From Pelolinea submarina (GTDB lineage Bacteria > Chloroflexota > Anaerolineae > Anaerolineales > Anaerolineaceae): a stretch of 64,000 bases of DNA. How positions within the stretch are numbered: position 1 is the first letter of the stretch; every line of letters begins with the position of its first letter. The stretch covers positions 682,001 to 746,000 of the forward strand of contig NZ_AP018437.1 of assembly GCF_003966975.1 (NCBI RefSeq). The letters are read 5' to 3'. This document shows positions 32,812 to 42,326 of the stretch, one piece after another. The notes under the pieces were generated by a model. The model saw only the letters and a program-made list of their open reading frames with translations, made no database searches and had not been told where the DNA came from. The position numbers and the translations under genes are program-made.

Positions 32812-34692
32812 ATGAAAAAAATTTCTACGATTTTAAGCCTGACACTTATTCTGGCGTTGTGCCTGCCGGGGCCGATTTGGGCGGCGCAGGACGACGCAAC
32901 CGGCAGCCCCGACGCGGACCCGTACGCCCAGTACCAGGCTTCCAAGGATGCGGCGGTGGCTTACCTCAGCGCGCGGCAGGACTACGCGGCGGATGTGCTG
33001 TACGTTTACAGCGACTTTTCCTCAGTACTGAATAATTTCACCCAGAAAGCCAAAATTGATGACGGTAACTCCGACTATATTTACGACATGAATGAAAACT
33101 GGCAGGAAGATCCATATATGGGCGACAGCGCCATTGAGGTACGTGCCAAGACCGTGGGAAAATCCTGGGGCGGTTGGCTGTTCCTGAACGGCTACCTGCC
33201 GGAAGGCAGCACGGAAGCGCAGTTGGATTTCGGCGATGTGCCGGACGCGGGCCTGGACCTGAGCGGTGCGACCGAGCTGACCTTCTGGGCCAAGGGCGCT
33301 GAGGGCGGCGAGGTGATTGAATTCTTCACGGCCGGATTGGGCTATGACGGCGAGACCAATGCGAAAATGGCGGATTATCCCGACAGCAACGCCAAGATCT
33401 CGCTGGGCTTTACTACGCTCACAAATGAGTGGGAGCCGTACAGCATCGACCTGAGCGGCGCCGACCTCACGCACATCGGCAGCGGTTTTGGCTTCGTGTT
33501 GAGCGGGGTTTACAGCGGCGATACCGAATCGACCTTCTACCTGGACGAGATCCGCTTTGAAGGCCCGATCGCGATGCTGCAGGATGCGCCGCGCTTTATC
33601 AAATCCTACGAGACCGACACGCGCGACGACCCGGACGAAATCTATATCCAGAACACGGCCTTCAGCTACGATAACGCGCTGGCGGCGCTGGCTTTCATTT
33701 CAGACGGCGAGCAGGAACAGGCCAAAGCTTTGCTGGATGCCTTTGTTTACGCGGTGGCGAACGACCGCTACCAAGCCGACCGCGTGCGCAATGCTTACAT
33801 TTATGGCGACATCCGTCCTTTCCCGGGCTGGGCCAGCGGCACGCGCCTGCCGGGCTGGTACGACGTGGCAGCCAAGACGTATTACGAGGACCAGTATCAG
33901 GTGGGCACCAACGTGGGCAACAGCTCCTTTGTGGCATTGGCGCTGCTGCAATATTATAAGGAATACGGCGGGGAGGAATACCTGCAATTGGCTGAGACAG
34001 TCATGGACTGGGTGCTGGAAAATTGCACGGACGAGACGCCCGGTTTCACCGCCGGTTACGACGGTTGGCCGGAGGCGGAAGACGGCATGCAGGTATGGAC
34101 CTACAAATCCACCGAACACAACATCGACGCTTACGCAGTCTTCAAGCAGCTCTACGCGCTGACCAGTGAGGAGCGTTACGGCACGGCGGCGGAGAGCGCG
34201 CTGAATTTCATCATTTCGATGTACGATGCGGAAAGCGGTTATTTCTATACCGGCACGCTGGAGGACGGCGTGACGCCCAACAAGGACAACCTGGTGCTGG
34301 ACGCGCAGGTGTGGTCGCTGCTCTCGCTGGGCATGCTGGATTTCATGCCTTACCGGGCGGCTCTGGACACAGCCGTGGGTATGCAGACGGCCGAAGGCGG
34401 TTATCCCTTCCACGCGGCCAACACCAACGGCGGCTGGTGGCCGGAGGGCACGGCCTTTACGGCCCTGGCGCTGCGCGAAGCCAATCAAGACACAGAGGCG
34501 CAGGCTGCGCTGGACGCGCTGGCGGGCATCCAACAAGAAAGCGGCGGTTTTCCGGCAGCCACGGTGGCACAGCTTTCCACCGGCTTCGACCTGTTTACCG
34601 GCGACCCGTGGACCTACCGCGACATCCCGCACATCGCGCCGGCTGCCTGGTACGTGATGGCGGTGAATGGTTTCAACCCCTATGCGTTTTAA
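32812..34692 (+). CDS. Secreted protein with beta-sandwich and alpha/alpha-toroid domains
   Basis: 626 residues. Signal peptide ends at IWAAQ. Residues about 60-250 look like a galactose-binding-type beta-sandwich: the phrase ATELTFWAKGAEGGEVIEF is typical of carbohydrate-binding modules of this kind, and FYLDEIRFEG closes it. From about 265 to the end is a helical toroid with repeated AALAFI, ALALLQYY, ALNFIISMYD and TALALREANQ segments, as in glycosidases of (alpha/alpha)6 type. No catalytic acids could be fixed. Its substrate, probably a polysaccharide, is unknown. GGGAG precedes the ATG. Confidence 0.75.
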   Translation: MKKISTILSLTLILALCLPGPIWAAQDDATGSPDADPYAQYQASKDAAVAYLSARQDYAADVLYVYSDFSSVLNNFTQKAKIDDGNSDYIYDMNENWQEDPYMGDSAIEVRAKTVGKSWGGWLFLNGYLPEGSTEAQLDFGDVPDAGLDLSGATELTFWAKGAEGGEVIEFFTAGLGYDGETNAKMADYPDSNAKISLGFTTLTNEWEPYSIDLSGADLTHIGSGFGFVLSGVYSGDTESTFYLDEIRFEGPIAMLQDAPRFIKSYETDTRDDPDEIYIQNTAFSYDNALAALAFISDGEQEQAKALLDAFVYAVANDRYQADRVRNAYIYGDIRPFPGWASGTRLPGWYDVAAKTYYEDQYQVGTNVGNSSFVALALLQYYKEYGGEEYLQLAETVMDWVLENCTDETPGFTAGYDGWPEAEDGMQVWTYKSTEHNIDAYAVFKQLYALTSEERYGTAAESALNFIISMYDAESGYFYTGTLEDGVTPNKDNLVLDAQVWSLLSLGMLDFMPYRAALDTAVGMQTAEGGYPFHAANTNGGWWPEGTAFTALALREANQDTEAQAALDALAGIQQESGGFPAATVAQLSTGFDLFTGDPWTYRDIPHIAPAAWYVMAVNGFNPYAF

Positions 34693-34700
34693 GTTGGGCT

Positions 34701-35096
34701 ATGGAACAGGAAAACTTGGAAGTACTGCAGGACAAACTGGCTTCGGCTGAGATCCTGGAATACATCGCGCGCAATACGGACGATACCTCCTCGCAAGGCG
34801 GGGAGGTGTGCCGCAAGCTGTTCGAGCAATGCTGGCAGGAATATAGTGAGGTCGAAAGTTCGCTACGTGAATTTCTAACGACAGAGGACAGCAACGAAGC
34901 TCAGGACCTGCTGGCACAGGTGCTGTTGGATATTCATATTCACCCCAATTCGGGATTGGTGTACGACAGCGCGGCTTTGTGGGAGGCGCAATATCGCTGG
35001 CTGCATTTGTATTACCGCACCGGCGAGGAGCGTTTCATGGAACAGGCCAAGCTGTGCGACGGTATCCGGCACGCACAGGTGGAGGAAGTGGAATAG
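34701..35096 (+). CDS. Small hypothetical protein
   Basis: 131 residues, acidic, helical, no signal or membrane segment. It begins MEQENLEVLQDKL eight bases after the stop of the secreted toroid gene and is presumably co-transcribed. I recognise no domain. The coding frame is clean to the stop and uses the same codons as its neighbour. Ribosome-binding sequence is weak (TTGGG). Confidence 0.6.
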   Translation: MEQENLEVLQDKLASAEILEYIARNTDDTSSQGGEVCRKLFEQCWQEYSEVESSLREFLTTEDSNEAQDLLAQVLLDIHIHPNSGLVYDSAALWEAQYRWLHLYYRTGEERFMEQAKLCDGIRHAQVEEVE

Positions 35097-35193
35097 GGAA
35101 GATCGCGGCCTGCTTATTTTGATGGCGGTTGCCCCTCCCCACCCTCCCCATTTTTGCCATGCAAAAATAGGGAGGGAGAGAATCAGTCCGGAA

Positions 35194-35739
35194 CTAGTCG
35201 GCTGCTACCAATTGATCGCCTGACAAATTGAATGTCAGGGTTTCTGCAACCGTAGGCTCGGCGCTCATGGGTTCGTCCGCGGCGCGCGTGAGCAGGTCAA
35301 CCACGACTTGGCTGGGTTGGATGCTCAAGGATTGCACCGCGATGCGGTCACCCAGGAAAACGGCGGGCAGCGCCTGTGGTGTACCGTCCTGGTTGAGAAC
35401 CAATGCCAGGTAGGTAAAGGTGCCGCTGCCGCCCGCATCGACGACCAGCGTCACCGCTGCGTCCTCAAAGCCGTCATTGTTAACGTCGCCGAAGACTTGC
35501 GCTGTACCCAGTTGGATGCGGATTATAGCGGCTGAACCGGGCGCGGCGGGTTCCTCAAACAGCCCATCTATTAATTGGGCGGTGCCCGATCCGGCGGCTT
35601 CAATGGGGTAGGCCAGGTCGGGCAGGGCTTGGGCGAGCGCGGCACTGTCCTGCCGTATTGATGCTGCCTGCGGTCCGCAGGCTGACAATAATATTGCGCT
35701 ACTAATTACGATGACAAAAAAGGCTCTTTGAATATTCAT
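35194..35739 (-). CDS. Lipoprotein with an EF-hand/FG-GAP-like calcium motif
   Basis: 181 residues from ATG 35739 (CGGAG upstream; an earlier start at 35766 is less likely). Signal peptide and lipobox LLSAC. The segment DVNNDGFEDAAV is a calcium-binding loop of the kind in FG-GAP and dockerin-like repeats. The remainder is a small beta-rich domain. No partner gene is adjacent. A hairpin TTTTTGC/GCAAAAA at about 35152-35168 in a GGGAGGGAG context lies after its stop. Confidence 0.7.
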   Translation of the reverse strand: MNIQRAFFVIVISSAILLSACGPQAASIRQDSAALAQALPDLAYPIEAAGSGTAQLIDGLFEEPAAPGSAAIIRIQLGTAQVFGDVNNDGFEDAAVTLVVDAGGSGTFTYLALVLNQDGTPQALPAVFLGDRIAVQSLSIQPSQVVVDLLTRAADEPMSAEPTVAETLTFNLSGDQLVAAD

Positions 35740-36183
35740 TACAAAACTCCGATTTTCAGAATCCAATTTATCCTATGGTAAAACGATGCCATTTTACACC
35801 CGAAAGGATTGCCAATTAGCATCCATAAATTTCACAGACTTACGTTTTTCCATGGATCAAACCATATAAACGGCAACCACCTGACCCACGTGATTTTTAA
35901 AAATTCCAATTTGCTTTTCTTCCGCAATGGTTGAGGCAAAAGCGTAAAAACTTCCTTAAATAATCCTTGATACAATCCTAAAACAAACCTTTTGTTTTTT
36001 GATCGATATTGTCATAATTGGTGGAAAAATGTCCTTTAAAAAACATTGTTTTACTGGTAAAAGAACCGACTACCGTTTATGATTAAAAATCGGTCAATTT
36101 ATTCATCATCGAGAAATTCTGAAATCATCTGTGGTTTCAACCAGGCTCCAATCTTAAAAGTAGTTGGCTTATCTTAAATAAGG
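35740..36183. other. Gene-free AT-rich gap
   Basis: 444 bases between divergent genes. No open frame of note and no strong hairpin. It should hold the promoters of both neighbours, but no clear consensus box was found. Confidence 0.6.
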
Positions 36184-37806
36184 ATGAAGTTATTGGAAAT
36201 GGAAATATTTCAATCAATTCTGGAACTTTTTGGCGGATTAGCAATTTTTGTCTATGGCGTACATGTTTTAAGTGAAGGGCTTGAAAAAGTAGCCGGGGGA
36301 AAATTACTCACAATGTTGGATAAATCACTTAATAATCCACTGAAACAAGGGTTATTCGGTACTGTAGCAACCGCGTTGATGCAAAGCAGCGGGTTATTGA
36401 TGGTTACGATGATTGGCTTAATCAACGCGAATATGCTTTCATTGCGGCAGGCGATTGGCATCATGCTCGGCCAGGAAATTGGCACAACCATCACCGGACA
36501 AATGGTCTCGTTTCAGATTAAAGGGTTCAACCTTGTTTTTCTCATCATCGGCTTTTTTATGATGTTCTTTTCCAAAAACAGGAAATTACGCATGATGGGC
36601 CAGCCTTTCTTTGGGTTTGGGATCGTGTTTGTGGGCATGAGCATGATGTCCACGGCCGGCTCGGTAATCAGCCAGACGCCTTTCTTCCAACAAGCCGTCC
36701 TGACAATGGGCCAGCATATCCTGCTGGGCGTTTTAGTAGGCGCAGTGTTCACCGCGGCTATCCAGAGCAGCACAGCTATGACAGGCCTGGTAATCGCAAT
36801 GGGAAAGAGCAACTGCATATCCTTGCCGGTGGCAGTTGCGATTATTCTGGGAGCGAACATTGGCTCCTGTATCATGGGTTGGCTGGCCGCAATGCAGTCG
36901 GGATCGAACGCTAAACGCGCATCCTACGCACAGATTTTCATCAATATCAGCGGTGTTTTAATCTTTCTGCCCTTTATTCTGCCCTTCACCAATCTGGTAG
37001 CCACAACTTCAGCCAACTTGGCACGCCAGATCGCGAATGCGCACACAATTTTCAATATCATTGTCAGCCTGCTCATGCTTCCATTTGTGAAACCATTGGC
37101 TCGTTTTATTGAAAAGTTAATTCCTGAAAAAGAAGATGAAAAAAGCAAAAAGGTAAGGACCCGCTTCATCGATCCGCGCTTGATCAATATGCCCATGATG
37201 GCAGTCAAATTAGCCAATGAAGAAGTGCTGCGCATGGGCTGGATTACTTATGAAATGGTGGAAAAAGCTGAACTGGGAATGCTGGAAAAGGACGAAGAGG
37301 CGATCAAGTGGGTATTTAAACACGAGAAAAATATCGATGAAATTTGCCACAGCCTGGAATCGTTTCTGGAGAATATCCCAGGCGATAAGTTAAATCCGGA
37401 TGATCAGGACAAATTGGAAGATATGAAACACATGATCACGGATATTGAGCGGGTGGGGGACCATGCCAACAACCTGGCTGAATTCGCGCGCCAATTTGAT
37501 AATAAAAAAGTTGAGATCAGCAAGGATGGACAAAAAGAGATCAAAACCATGTTTAAAAAAGTGCTGCAAAATTATAAGATCACCCTGAAAGCACTAAAAT
37601 CCAATGACGAGAAAATGGTTACGCGGATTTTAACTCTGGAAGAGGAAATTGATGTTTTGGAGAAGGAGTACAAGGAAAACCACATCGACCGGTTAAAAAA
37701 GAAAGTGTGCCATCCGGAAGCCGATACAATTTTTGTGGAGTCTCTGCGTAATTTGGAACGTATCAGCGATCACTCGTATAATATTGCGCTAACGCTGATT
37801 TATTAG
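36184..37806 (+). CDS. Na/Pi cotransporter family protein with PhoU-like tail
   Basis: 540 residues. The first 320 hold about eight membrane helices with two inverted QSS repeats: ALMQSSGLLMVTMIGL near residue 62 and AAIQSSTAMTGLVIAMG near 195. QSS signatures are the sodium and phosphate sites of the NptA/SLC34 type. From about 335 to the end is a helical PhoU-like domain (MVEKAELGMLEKDEEAIKW, DIERVGDHANNLAEF). It takes up phosphate with sodium or exports it. A second in-frame ATG at 36199 could be the true start. Confidence 0.9.
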   Translation: MKLLEMEIFQSILELFGGLAIFVYGVHVLSEGLEKVAGGKLLTMLDKSLNNPLKQGLFGTVATALMQSSGLLMVTMIGLINANMLSLRQAIGIMLGQEIGTTITGQMVSFQIKGFNLVFLIIGFFMMFFSKNRKLRMMGQPFFGFGIVFVGMSMMSTAGSVISQTPFFQQAVLTMGQHILLGVLVGAVFTAAIQSSTAMTGLVIAMGKSNCISLPVAVAIILGANIGSCIMGWLAAMQSGSNAKRASYAQIFINISGVLIFLPFILPFTNLVATTSANLARQIANAHTIFNIIVSLLMLPFVKPLARFIEKLIPEKEDEKSKKVRTRFIDPRLINMPMMAVKLANEEVLRMGWITYEMVEKAELGMLEKDEEAIKWVFKHEKNIDEICHSLESFLENIPGDKLNPDDQDKLEDMKHMITDIERVGDHANNLAEFARQFDNKKVEISKDGQKEIKTMFKKVLQNYKITLKALKSNDEKMVTRILTLEEEIDVLEKEYKENHIDRLKKKVCHPEADTIFVESLRNLERISDHSYNIALTLIY

Positions 37807-37839
37807 CATTGTTATTAAAGGAAAATAAAGGACTATTAA

Positions 37840-38559
37840 ATGGAACCCAAACGGCTGACCGACCTGCGCATTTCCGAAATCAAAGCCATTGTGGCTGAAA
37901 AACCCCTGATCCTGATCCCGATTGGGACAATCGAATGGCATACCAGTCACTTACCGCTGGGCGTCGATACGCTCATCACGGAAAGCGTATGCGAGGATAT
38001 TTCGGGCGGAACGGGTGTGATCGTGGCGCCTACGCTGGCCTGCGGCATCAGCCGCAACCTGCAGCCGGAAGAAGGCTATTTCGGTACAGTGGACACGGTG
38101 GCCGAGAGTACGCTTTCCAACCTGATTGCTGAACTGCTGCGCGGGTATGCCAAGATGGGTTTCAAGAAAGCCATCCTGATGAGCGGTCATTTTGAAAATG
38201 AGCATTACGTCGCCATCACGGCCGGCATCGAGCAGGTCACGGAGCTGCAGGGTTACTTCATGATGCCGCCGGAATTTTGCGAGGAATATATCGAAGATCT
38301 GGGCGATGTCAGCCTGACCTGGCCGTATGCCAGCGACCACGCGGCGGAGTGGGAGACCTCCATGATGCTGCATTACTATCCCGAGCTGGTGGATATGGAC
38401 AATGCGCCTGAGACGGTCGAGCTGCCCATGCCGGGCATCCCGGAATACATTCGCAAGCGCTACCCGCGGCGCGCCTCGCGCGAGTATGGTCAGAAATTGG
38501 TGGACGCTATCATCCCCAATGGCATCAAGAAGATCAACGAGATGATCGCGGAGTCCTAA
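37840..38559 (+). CDS. Creatininase-family amidohydrolase
   Basis: 239 residues. LIPIGTIEWHTSHLPLGVDT carries the Glu and His metal ligands of the creatininase fold, LMSGHFENEHY the second ligand set and SDHAAEWETSMML the third. Members hydrolyse cyclic amides, formamides or peptide precursors (creatininase, FAPy deformylase, MftE); the sequence does not separate these. It lies 33 bases after the phosphate transporter gene. No mycofactocin genes are nearby. Confidence 0.85.
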   Translation: MEPKRLTDLRISEIKAIVAEKPLILIPIGTIEWHTSHLPLGVDTLITESVCEDISGGTGVIVAPTLACGISRNLQPEEGYFGTVDTVAESTLSNLIAELLRGYAKMGFKKAILMSGHFENEHYVAITAGIEQVTELQGYFMMPPEFCEEYIEDLGDVSLTWPYASDHAAEWETSMMLHYYPELVDMDNAPETVELPMPGIPEYIRKRYPRRASREYGQKLVDAIIPNGIKKINEMIAES

Positions 38560-38877
38560 AGTTTTTTTCCCGATACTTTTGTTTTCTCCATCATTGGTAT
38601 GTCGGCCGCTCATCCTCACCTGCGGTCCTCCTCGAAAAAGACCGAAATCATTCTCTGGACCGATGTTTTCTCTTTGTAAACTGATATAAAAGTATTGTTA
38701 TCGTTTTTGACCCTATCCTATTGTAAACTTTAGCTGGTTCAGCGGCAGTATGCCATGCAGCGAAGACTGGATGAGTATGGACGGCTTTGCGGATGCGTAC
38801 GCCTGCGGGTACCAATAAAGAATCATCAATCTGCATTGATGAAATCTTTTAAAAATTAATGGAGTAAAACATAAAAC
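38560..38877. other. Gap before the first beta-helix lipoprotein
   Basis: 318 bases, no gene. Part of it (38604-38648) resembles 51026-51140 (CATCCTCACC then GAAAAAGACCGAAA). The second half is GC-rich with short inverted pairs (GGCAGTATGCC, GCGTACGC) and could be a structured leader, but I cannot match a known riboswitch. Confidence 0.4.
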
Positions 38878-40425
38878 ATGACCAATAAAAAAAACAGCAT
38901 CGTATATTCACTGGTAATTATCCTAACCATTCTGGTGAGTGCCTGTTCAGCGACCGCTTCCAGCGCTGCTGTTCCGAACGATGCTAACACAGATATCTCC
39001 GCCCCGGCCGATAGTCAGCGAATGCCGCCCGAAGGGGCTCCCGAAGGCGCTCCGGAAGGCATGATGCCGGAAGGTACCCCCGGCGTCCAGCCGCCCGATG
39101 GCAATGCTCCGGCGGAGGAAGCCCCGGCAGCCAAAGAGACGGTTGAGGCAACAGCTACCGCAACCATCGCACCTACAGCTACCCCGGATGAGGAATCCAC
39201 AGAGGCAGCATCCGAATTGAATATCAACGCGGTATTGTCCGTAGCGGAGAAGACTTTTATAAAAACCGATGAAGATATCAGCGCCACCGATGACGACACC
39301 AGCGCAGCCCTGATCACCAATGCAGGCAATCTGACCATCGGGAAAATAGCAGTGACCACCAGCGGCGACACCAGCTCGGTTAACAACAGCGCCGGCAAGG
39401 GCCAAAACGCTGCAATATTGGGACAACAAGGCAGCACGCTCAAAGTACTGTATGGCAGTGTTAACACCAGCGGCAAGGGCGCGACAGGCGTATACGCCAT
39501 AGGTGAAGAAACCATGGCTGCCGTTCTTGAAGAAACCATAAAGACCAGCGGCGATTACGCGCGCGGTGTGATGGTTTCAAAAATGGCGGCCATGACTGTG
39601 ACCGACACGGACATCAGCACTTCCGGCTACAAATCCCCGGCTATTGCTACCGGCAATAACACCGGCAGCATCACGGTCGAAAACGGCAGCGCCGCTACCA
39701 GCGGCATCAATTCAGCGGCTGTTTATTCCACCGATACGGTTAACCTGAGCGGGACAACGCTTTCGGCGGATGCCTCCCCGGTGGCAGCCATTGAAGGGGC
39801 CGGTTCGATCAGCATGACGGATGTGGATGCCACTTCGGGCATCAGCGACGGGGGCGCGGTGCAGTTCTATCCCAGCAGCTCAAGTAACGTGGAGAGCGGC
39901 CAGGGCAGTCTCAGCATGGAAGGCGGTTCACTGGCTTCTACCGGCAGCAACGGCGCGCTCTTTTACGCCGCGGATGCGGAGGGCAAGGTTGAATTGAATG
40001 ATGTAGCCGTCAACACAGCTTCCGGCATATTGGTCAAAACGGTTGCCTTGGAGAATGATAAATATTCCACCGGCGGCGCGCTTACCTTGAGCGTTGAAAA
40101 GCAAACATTGACCGGCGACGTAGTGGCCGATGCGGCCAGCTCAGTCACTTTGGAGTTGGAAAATGGATCGAATCTGACCGGCGCTATCAGCACCAACAAC
40201 GAAGGACGCGCAGTCAATCTGACATTGGATGAAAGCAGCACCTGGACCGTCACCGCGGATTCCTATCTGACCAAACTTAATGATGAGGATGGCATTTCAA
40301 ACAACGATGTTACCAATATCATCGGGAACGGTTTCACGGTTTACTACAATAAAAACGCCAACGTGTATCTGCGCGGGCGCATTTACAACCTGAACGGCGG
40401 CGGTTATTTGAAACCGCTGAATTAA
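38878..40425 (+). CDS. Beta-helix surface lipoprotein, first of a tandem pair
   Basis: 515 residues. Signal peptide with lipobox LVSAC, then a low-complexity linker with PEGAPEG repeats and Thr-Ala stretches. From about 110 comes a run of short repeats rich in Thr, Ser, Gly and Asn (ITNAGNLTIGKIAVTTSGD, TVTDTDISTSGYKSPAIATG), the pattern of right-handed parallel beta-helix adhesins. The last 60 residues (WTVTADSYLTKLND, IIGNGFTVYYN, LNGGGYL) match the next paralogue closely. Surface binding is inferred. Confidence 0.75.
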   Translation: MTNKKNSIVYSLVIILTILVSACSATASSAAVPNDANTDISAPADSQRMPPEGAPEGAPEGMMPEGTPGVQPPDGNAPAEEAPAAKETVEATATATIAPTATPDEESTEAASELNINAVLSVAEKTFIKTDEDISATDDDTSAALITNAGNLTIGKIAVTTSGDTSSVNNSAGKGQNAAILGQQGSTLKVLYGSVNTSGKGATGVYAIGEETMAAVLEETIKTSGDYARGVMVSKMAAMTVTDTDISTSGYKSPAIATGNNTGSITVENGSAATSGINSAAVYSTDTVNLSGTTLSADASPVAAIEGAGSISMTDVDATSGISDGGAVQFYPSSSSNVESGQGSLSMEGGSLASTGSNGALFYAADAEGKVELNDVAVNTASGILVKTVALENDKYSTGGALTLSVEKQTLTGDVVADAASSVTLELENGSNLTGAISTNNEGRAVNLTLDESSTWTVTADSYLTKLNDEDGISNNDVTNIIGNGFTVYYNKNANVYLRGRIYNLNGGGYLKPLN

Positions 40426-40434
40426 TACAAAAAT

Positions 40435-40475
40435 CTGGCCGGCCTTAACTGCTCCAACACAGGCTGGCCGGCCAG
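40435..40475. terminator. Strong GC hairpin after the first beta-helix gene
   Basis: CTGGCCGGCC and GGCCGGCCAG pair perfectly around a 21-base loop; no T run. The gap to 40742 holds no gene. Confidence 0.5.
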
Positions 40476-40742
40476 ACGACTCGCATCGGGGACAACTCAT
40501 CTCATCACCTAACCTCAACCCGATGCCGCATCCCATGGGCTTTCCTCCTTGAAAATCTACCTTGGGATGCTTTGTTAACCAGTATGACTTTCAGACAGAG
40601 CTTTTACATCTTTTTTATTTGTTATTCATGGCAGGCTTACGGATTATGTAGGTAGAATATAAAACTTCCCGAAAAACTCAGCTTGTTGAATATACGATCG
40701 GGAATGGCATGACCAAAGAAAATACTTCTCGAAGGAGAAAAA

Positions 40743-42197
40743 ATGAAAAAGAATCCAGTTTTATTTTTATCGGTATTGATGATGTTGGCACTGCTGGTCA
40801 GCGCATGTGCCGGAAATAAACCAGCCGCATCCGATCCGGAAGCGGCTTCGGAGGCGACCCAGGAACTAACCGCTGAAGATTCCTCACCGGAATCGACAAC
40901 TGCGCCGGAAGAAGAACAAGTGGAAGAGGGTGAGCAGCCAGATGAAATCCTGCCTGATGAAGAAGCGCAAAGTGATGCGGCCTCAGCGTCCATCATCGGA
41001 GCGTATACGGTTGACGGTGAGTCTGTGAGCGAATCCGGCAAGAGCTATACCGCCAGCGGAACGGATGAATCCGCCATTCTGGTTACCAACAGCGGCGACC
41101 TGACATTGACGAACGCGACCATTTCCAGCAGCGGCACATCTTCCTCATCCGACAACAGCAGTTTCTACGGCCAGAACGCAGGGGTATTGGCGCAAAGCGC
41201 CAGCTATATCTCGATTTCCGACAGCACCGTAACCACAACCGGCGACGGCGCCAACGGTGTATTTTCGAGCGGCGAAGATGCGCAAGTGACCCTGGAAAAC
41301 GTAACCATTAATAGCACCGGCCAGTATGCCCACGCAGTGATGGCAACGCAGGGCGGCAGCGTTAACCTGAACAATGTTAATATGACTACCGCCGGTACCA
41401 ATTCCGGCGCGATTGCCACCGACCGGGGCAGCGGAACAATCGACATGGAAGGCGGTTCCGTATTGACCACTGGCAGCAACTCCCCCGGTATATATTCCAC
41501 CGGCGCGATCACCGTGAACAACGCATATATTACTTCCAACGGTTCGGAAGCAGCCGTGATTGAAGGCGCTAATTCCATTAACCTGACGGACACCGCGCTT
41601 TCCTCCAGCGTCGAAGGAAAATGGGGTGTGATGATCTACAAGAGCATGTCCGGCGACGCCGAAGGCACGGAAGGCGACTTCAGCATGATTGGCGGCTCAT
41701 TGGCCTATACTTCTTCCAGCGGCCCCTTGTTTTACGTGACCAATTCCACCGGTTACATCGATTTGGTAAATGTGGCGATTACCCTCAATTCAAACCAACT
41801 GATCAAAGCGGCAGCAGGCGATTGGGGCAGCGAGGGCACCAATGGCGGCAATGTGGTATTGACCGCGGACACACAAACGCTCAGCGGCGATATCACCGCG
41901 GATAGAATCAGTAAGGTGTCATTGACATTGAGCAATGCTTCCCAGTGGACCGGCGCGATGGACACTGCCAACTCAGCCAAGGAAACCAGCCTGAGCCTGG
42001 ACAGCACCTGTACCTGGAACGTGACAGCGGATTCCTACCTGACTGTTCTGGATGACGCAGAAGGCATTTCCGGCAACACCATTACCAACATCAATGGGAA
42101 CGGTTTTACAGTCTATTATGATGCTGCGGCCAATAGTGCCTTGGGCGGCCAGACTTACAGTTTGAACGGCGGCGGATACCTGATGCCTGCCAGCTAG
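40743..42197 (+). CDS. Beta-helix surface lipoprotein, second of a tandem pair
   Basis: 484 residues. Lipobox LVSAC, acidic linker, then the same repeat type as the previous gene (LVTNSGDLTLTNATISSSG, VTLENVTINSTGQYAHAVMA, IDMEGGSVLTTGSNSPGIYS). The C-terminal block WNVTADSYLTVLDD, INGNGFTVYYD, LNGGGYL is shared with the paralogue, so it is probably a capping domain of the helix. GAAGGAG precedes the ATG. Each gene has its own long upstream gap, so they may be expressed separately. Confidence 0.75.
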   Translation: MKKNPVLFLSVLMMLALLVSACAGNKPAASDPEAASEATQELTAEDSSPESTTAPEEEQVEEGEQPDEILPDEEAQSDAASASIIGAYTVDGESVSESGKSYTASGTDESAILVTNSGDLTLTNATISSSGTSSSSDNSSFYGQNAGVLAQSASYISISDSTVTTTGDGANGVFSSGEDAQVTLENVTINSTGQYAHAVMATQGGSVNLNNVNMTTAGTNSGAIATDRGSGTIDMEGGSVLTTGSNSPGIYSTGAITVNNAYITSNGSEAAVIEGANSINLTDTALSSSVEGKWGVMIYKSMSGDAEGTEGDFSMIGGSLAYTSSSGPLFYVTNSTGYIDLVNVAITLNSNQLIKAAAGDWGSEGTNGGNVVLTADTQTLSGDITADRISKVSLTLSNASQWTGAMDTANSAKETSLSLDSTCTWNVTADSYLTVLDDAEGISGNTITNINGNGFTVYYDAAANSALGGQTYSLNGGGYLMPAS

Positions 42198-42282
42198 ACC
42201 GAGGTTAAACAGGCAGTAATCCTGTTCGGTTTGTTTGAAAACTTGCACCGGGCGTCACTTCCCTTTGAGAAAACCGGTGCCG

Positions 42283-42314
42283 CATCCCCGGGAATTTTCC
42301 CGGGGATGTTTTTT
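42283..42314 (+). terminator. Terminator of the second beta-helix gene
   Basis: CATCCCCGGGAA and its exact complement around TT, followed by six T. Confidence 0.9.
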
Positions 42315-42326
42315 AAGTAAATTTGG

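Noticed and set aside
33700-34632. 310-codon minus-strand frame opposite the secreted toroid protein
   Set aside because: No signal, no domain, low-complexity; plus-strand protein has a signal peptide and repeats.
38700-38877. Riboswitch before the first beta-helix lipoprotein
   Set aside because: The GC-rich leader has short inverted pairs, but I could not fit c-di-GMP, cobalamin or other known consensus elements.
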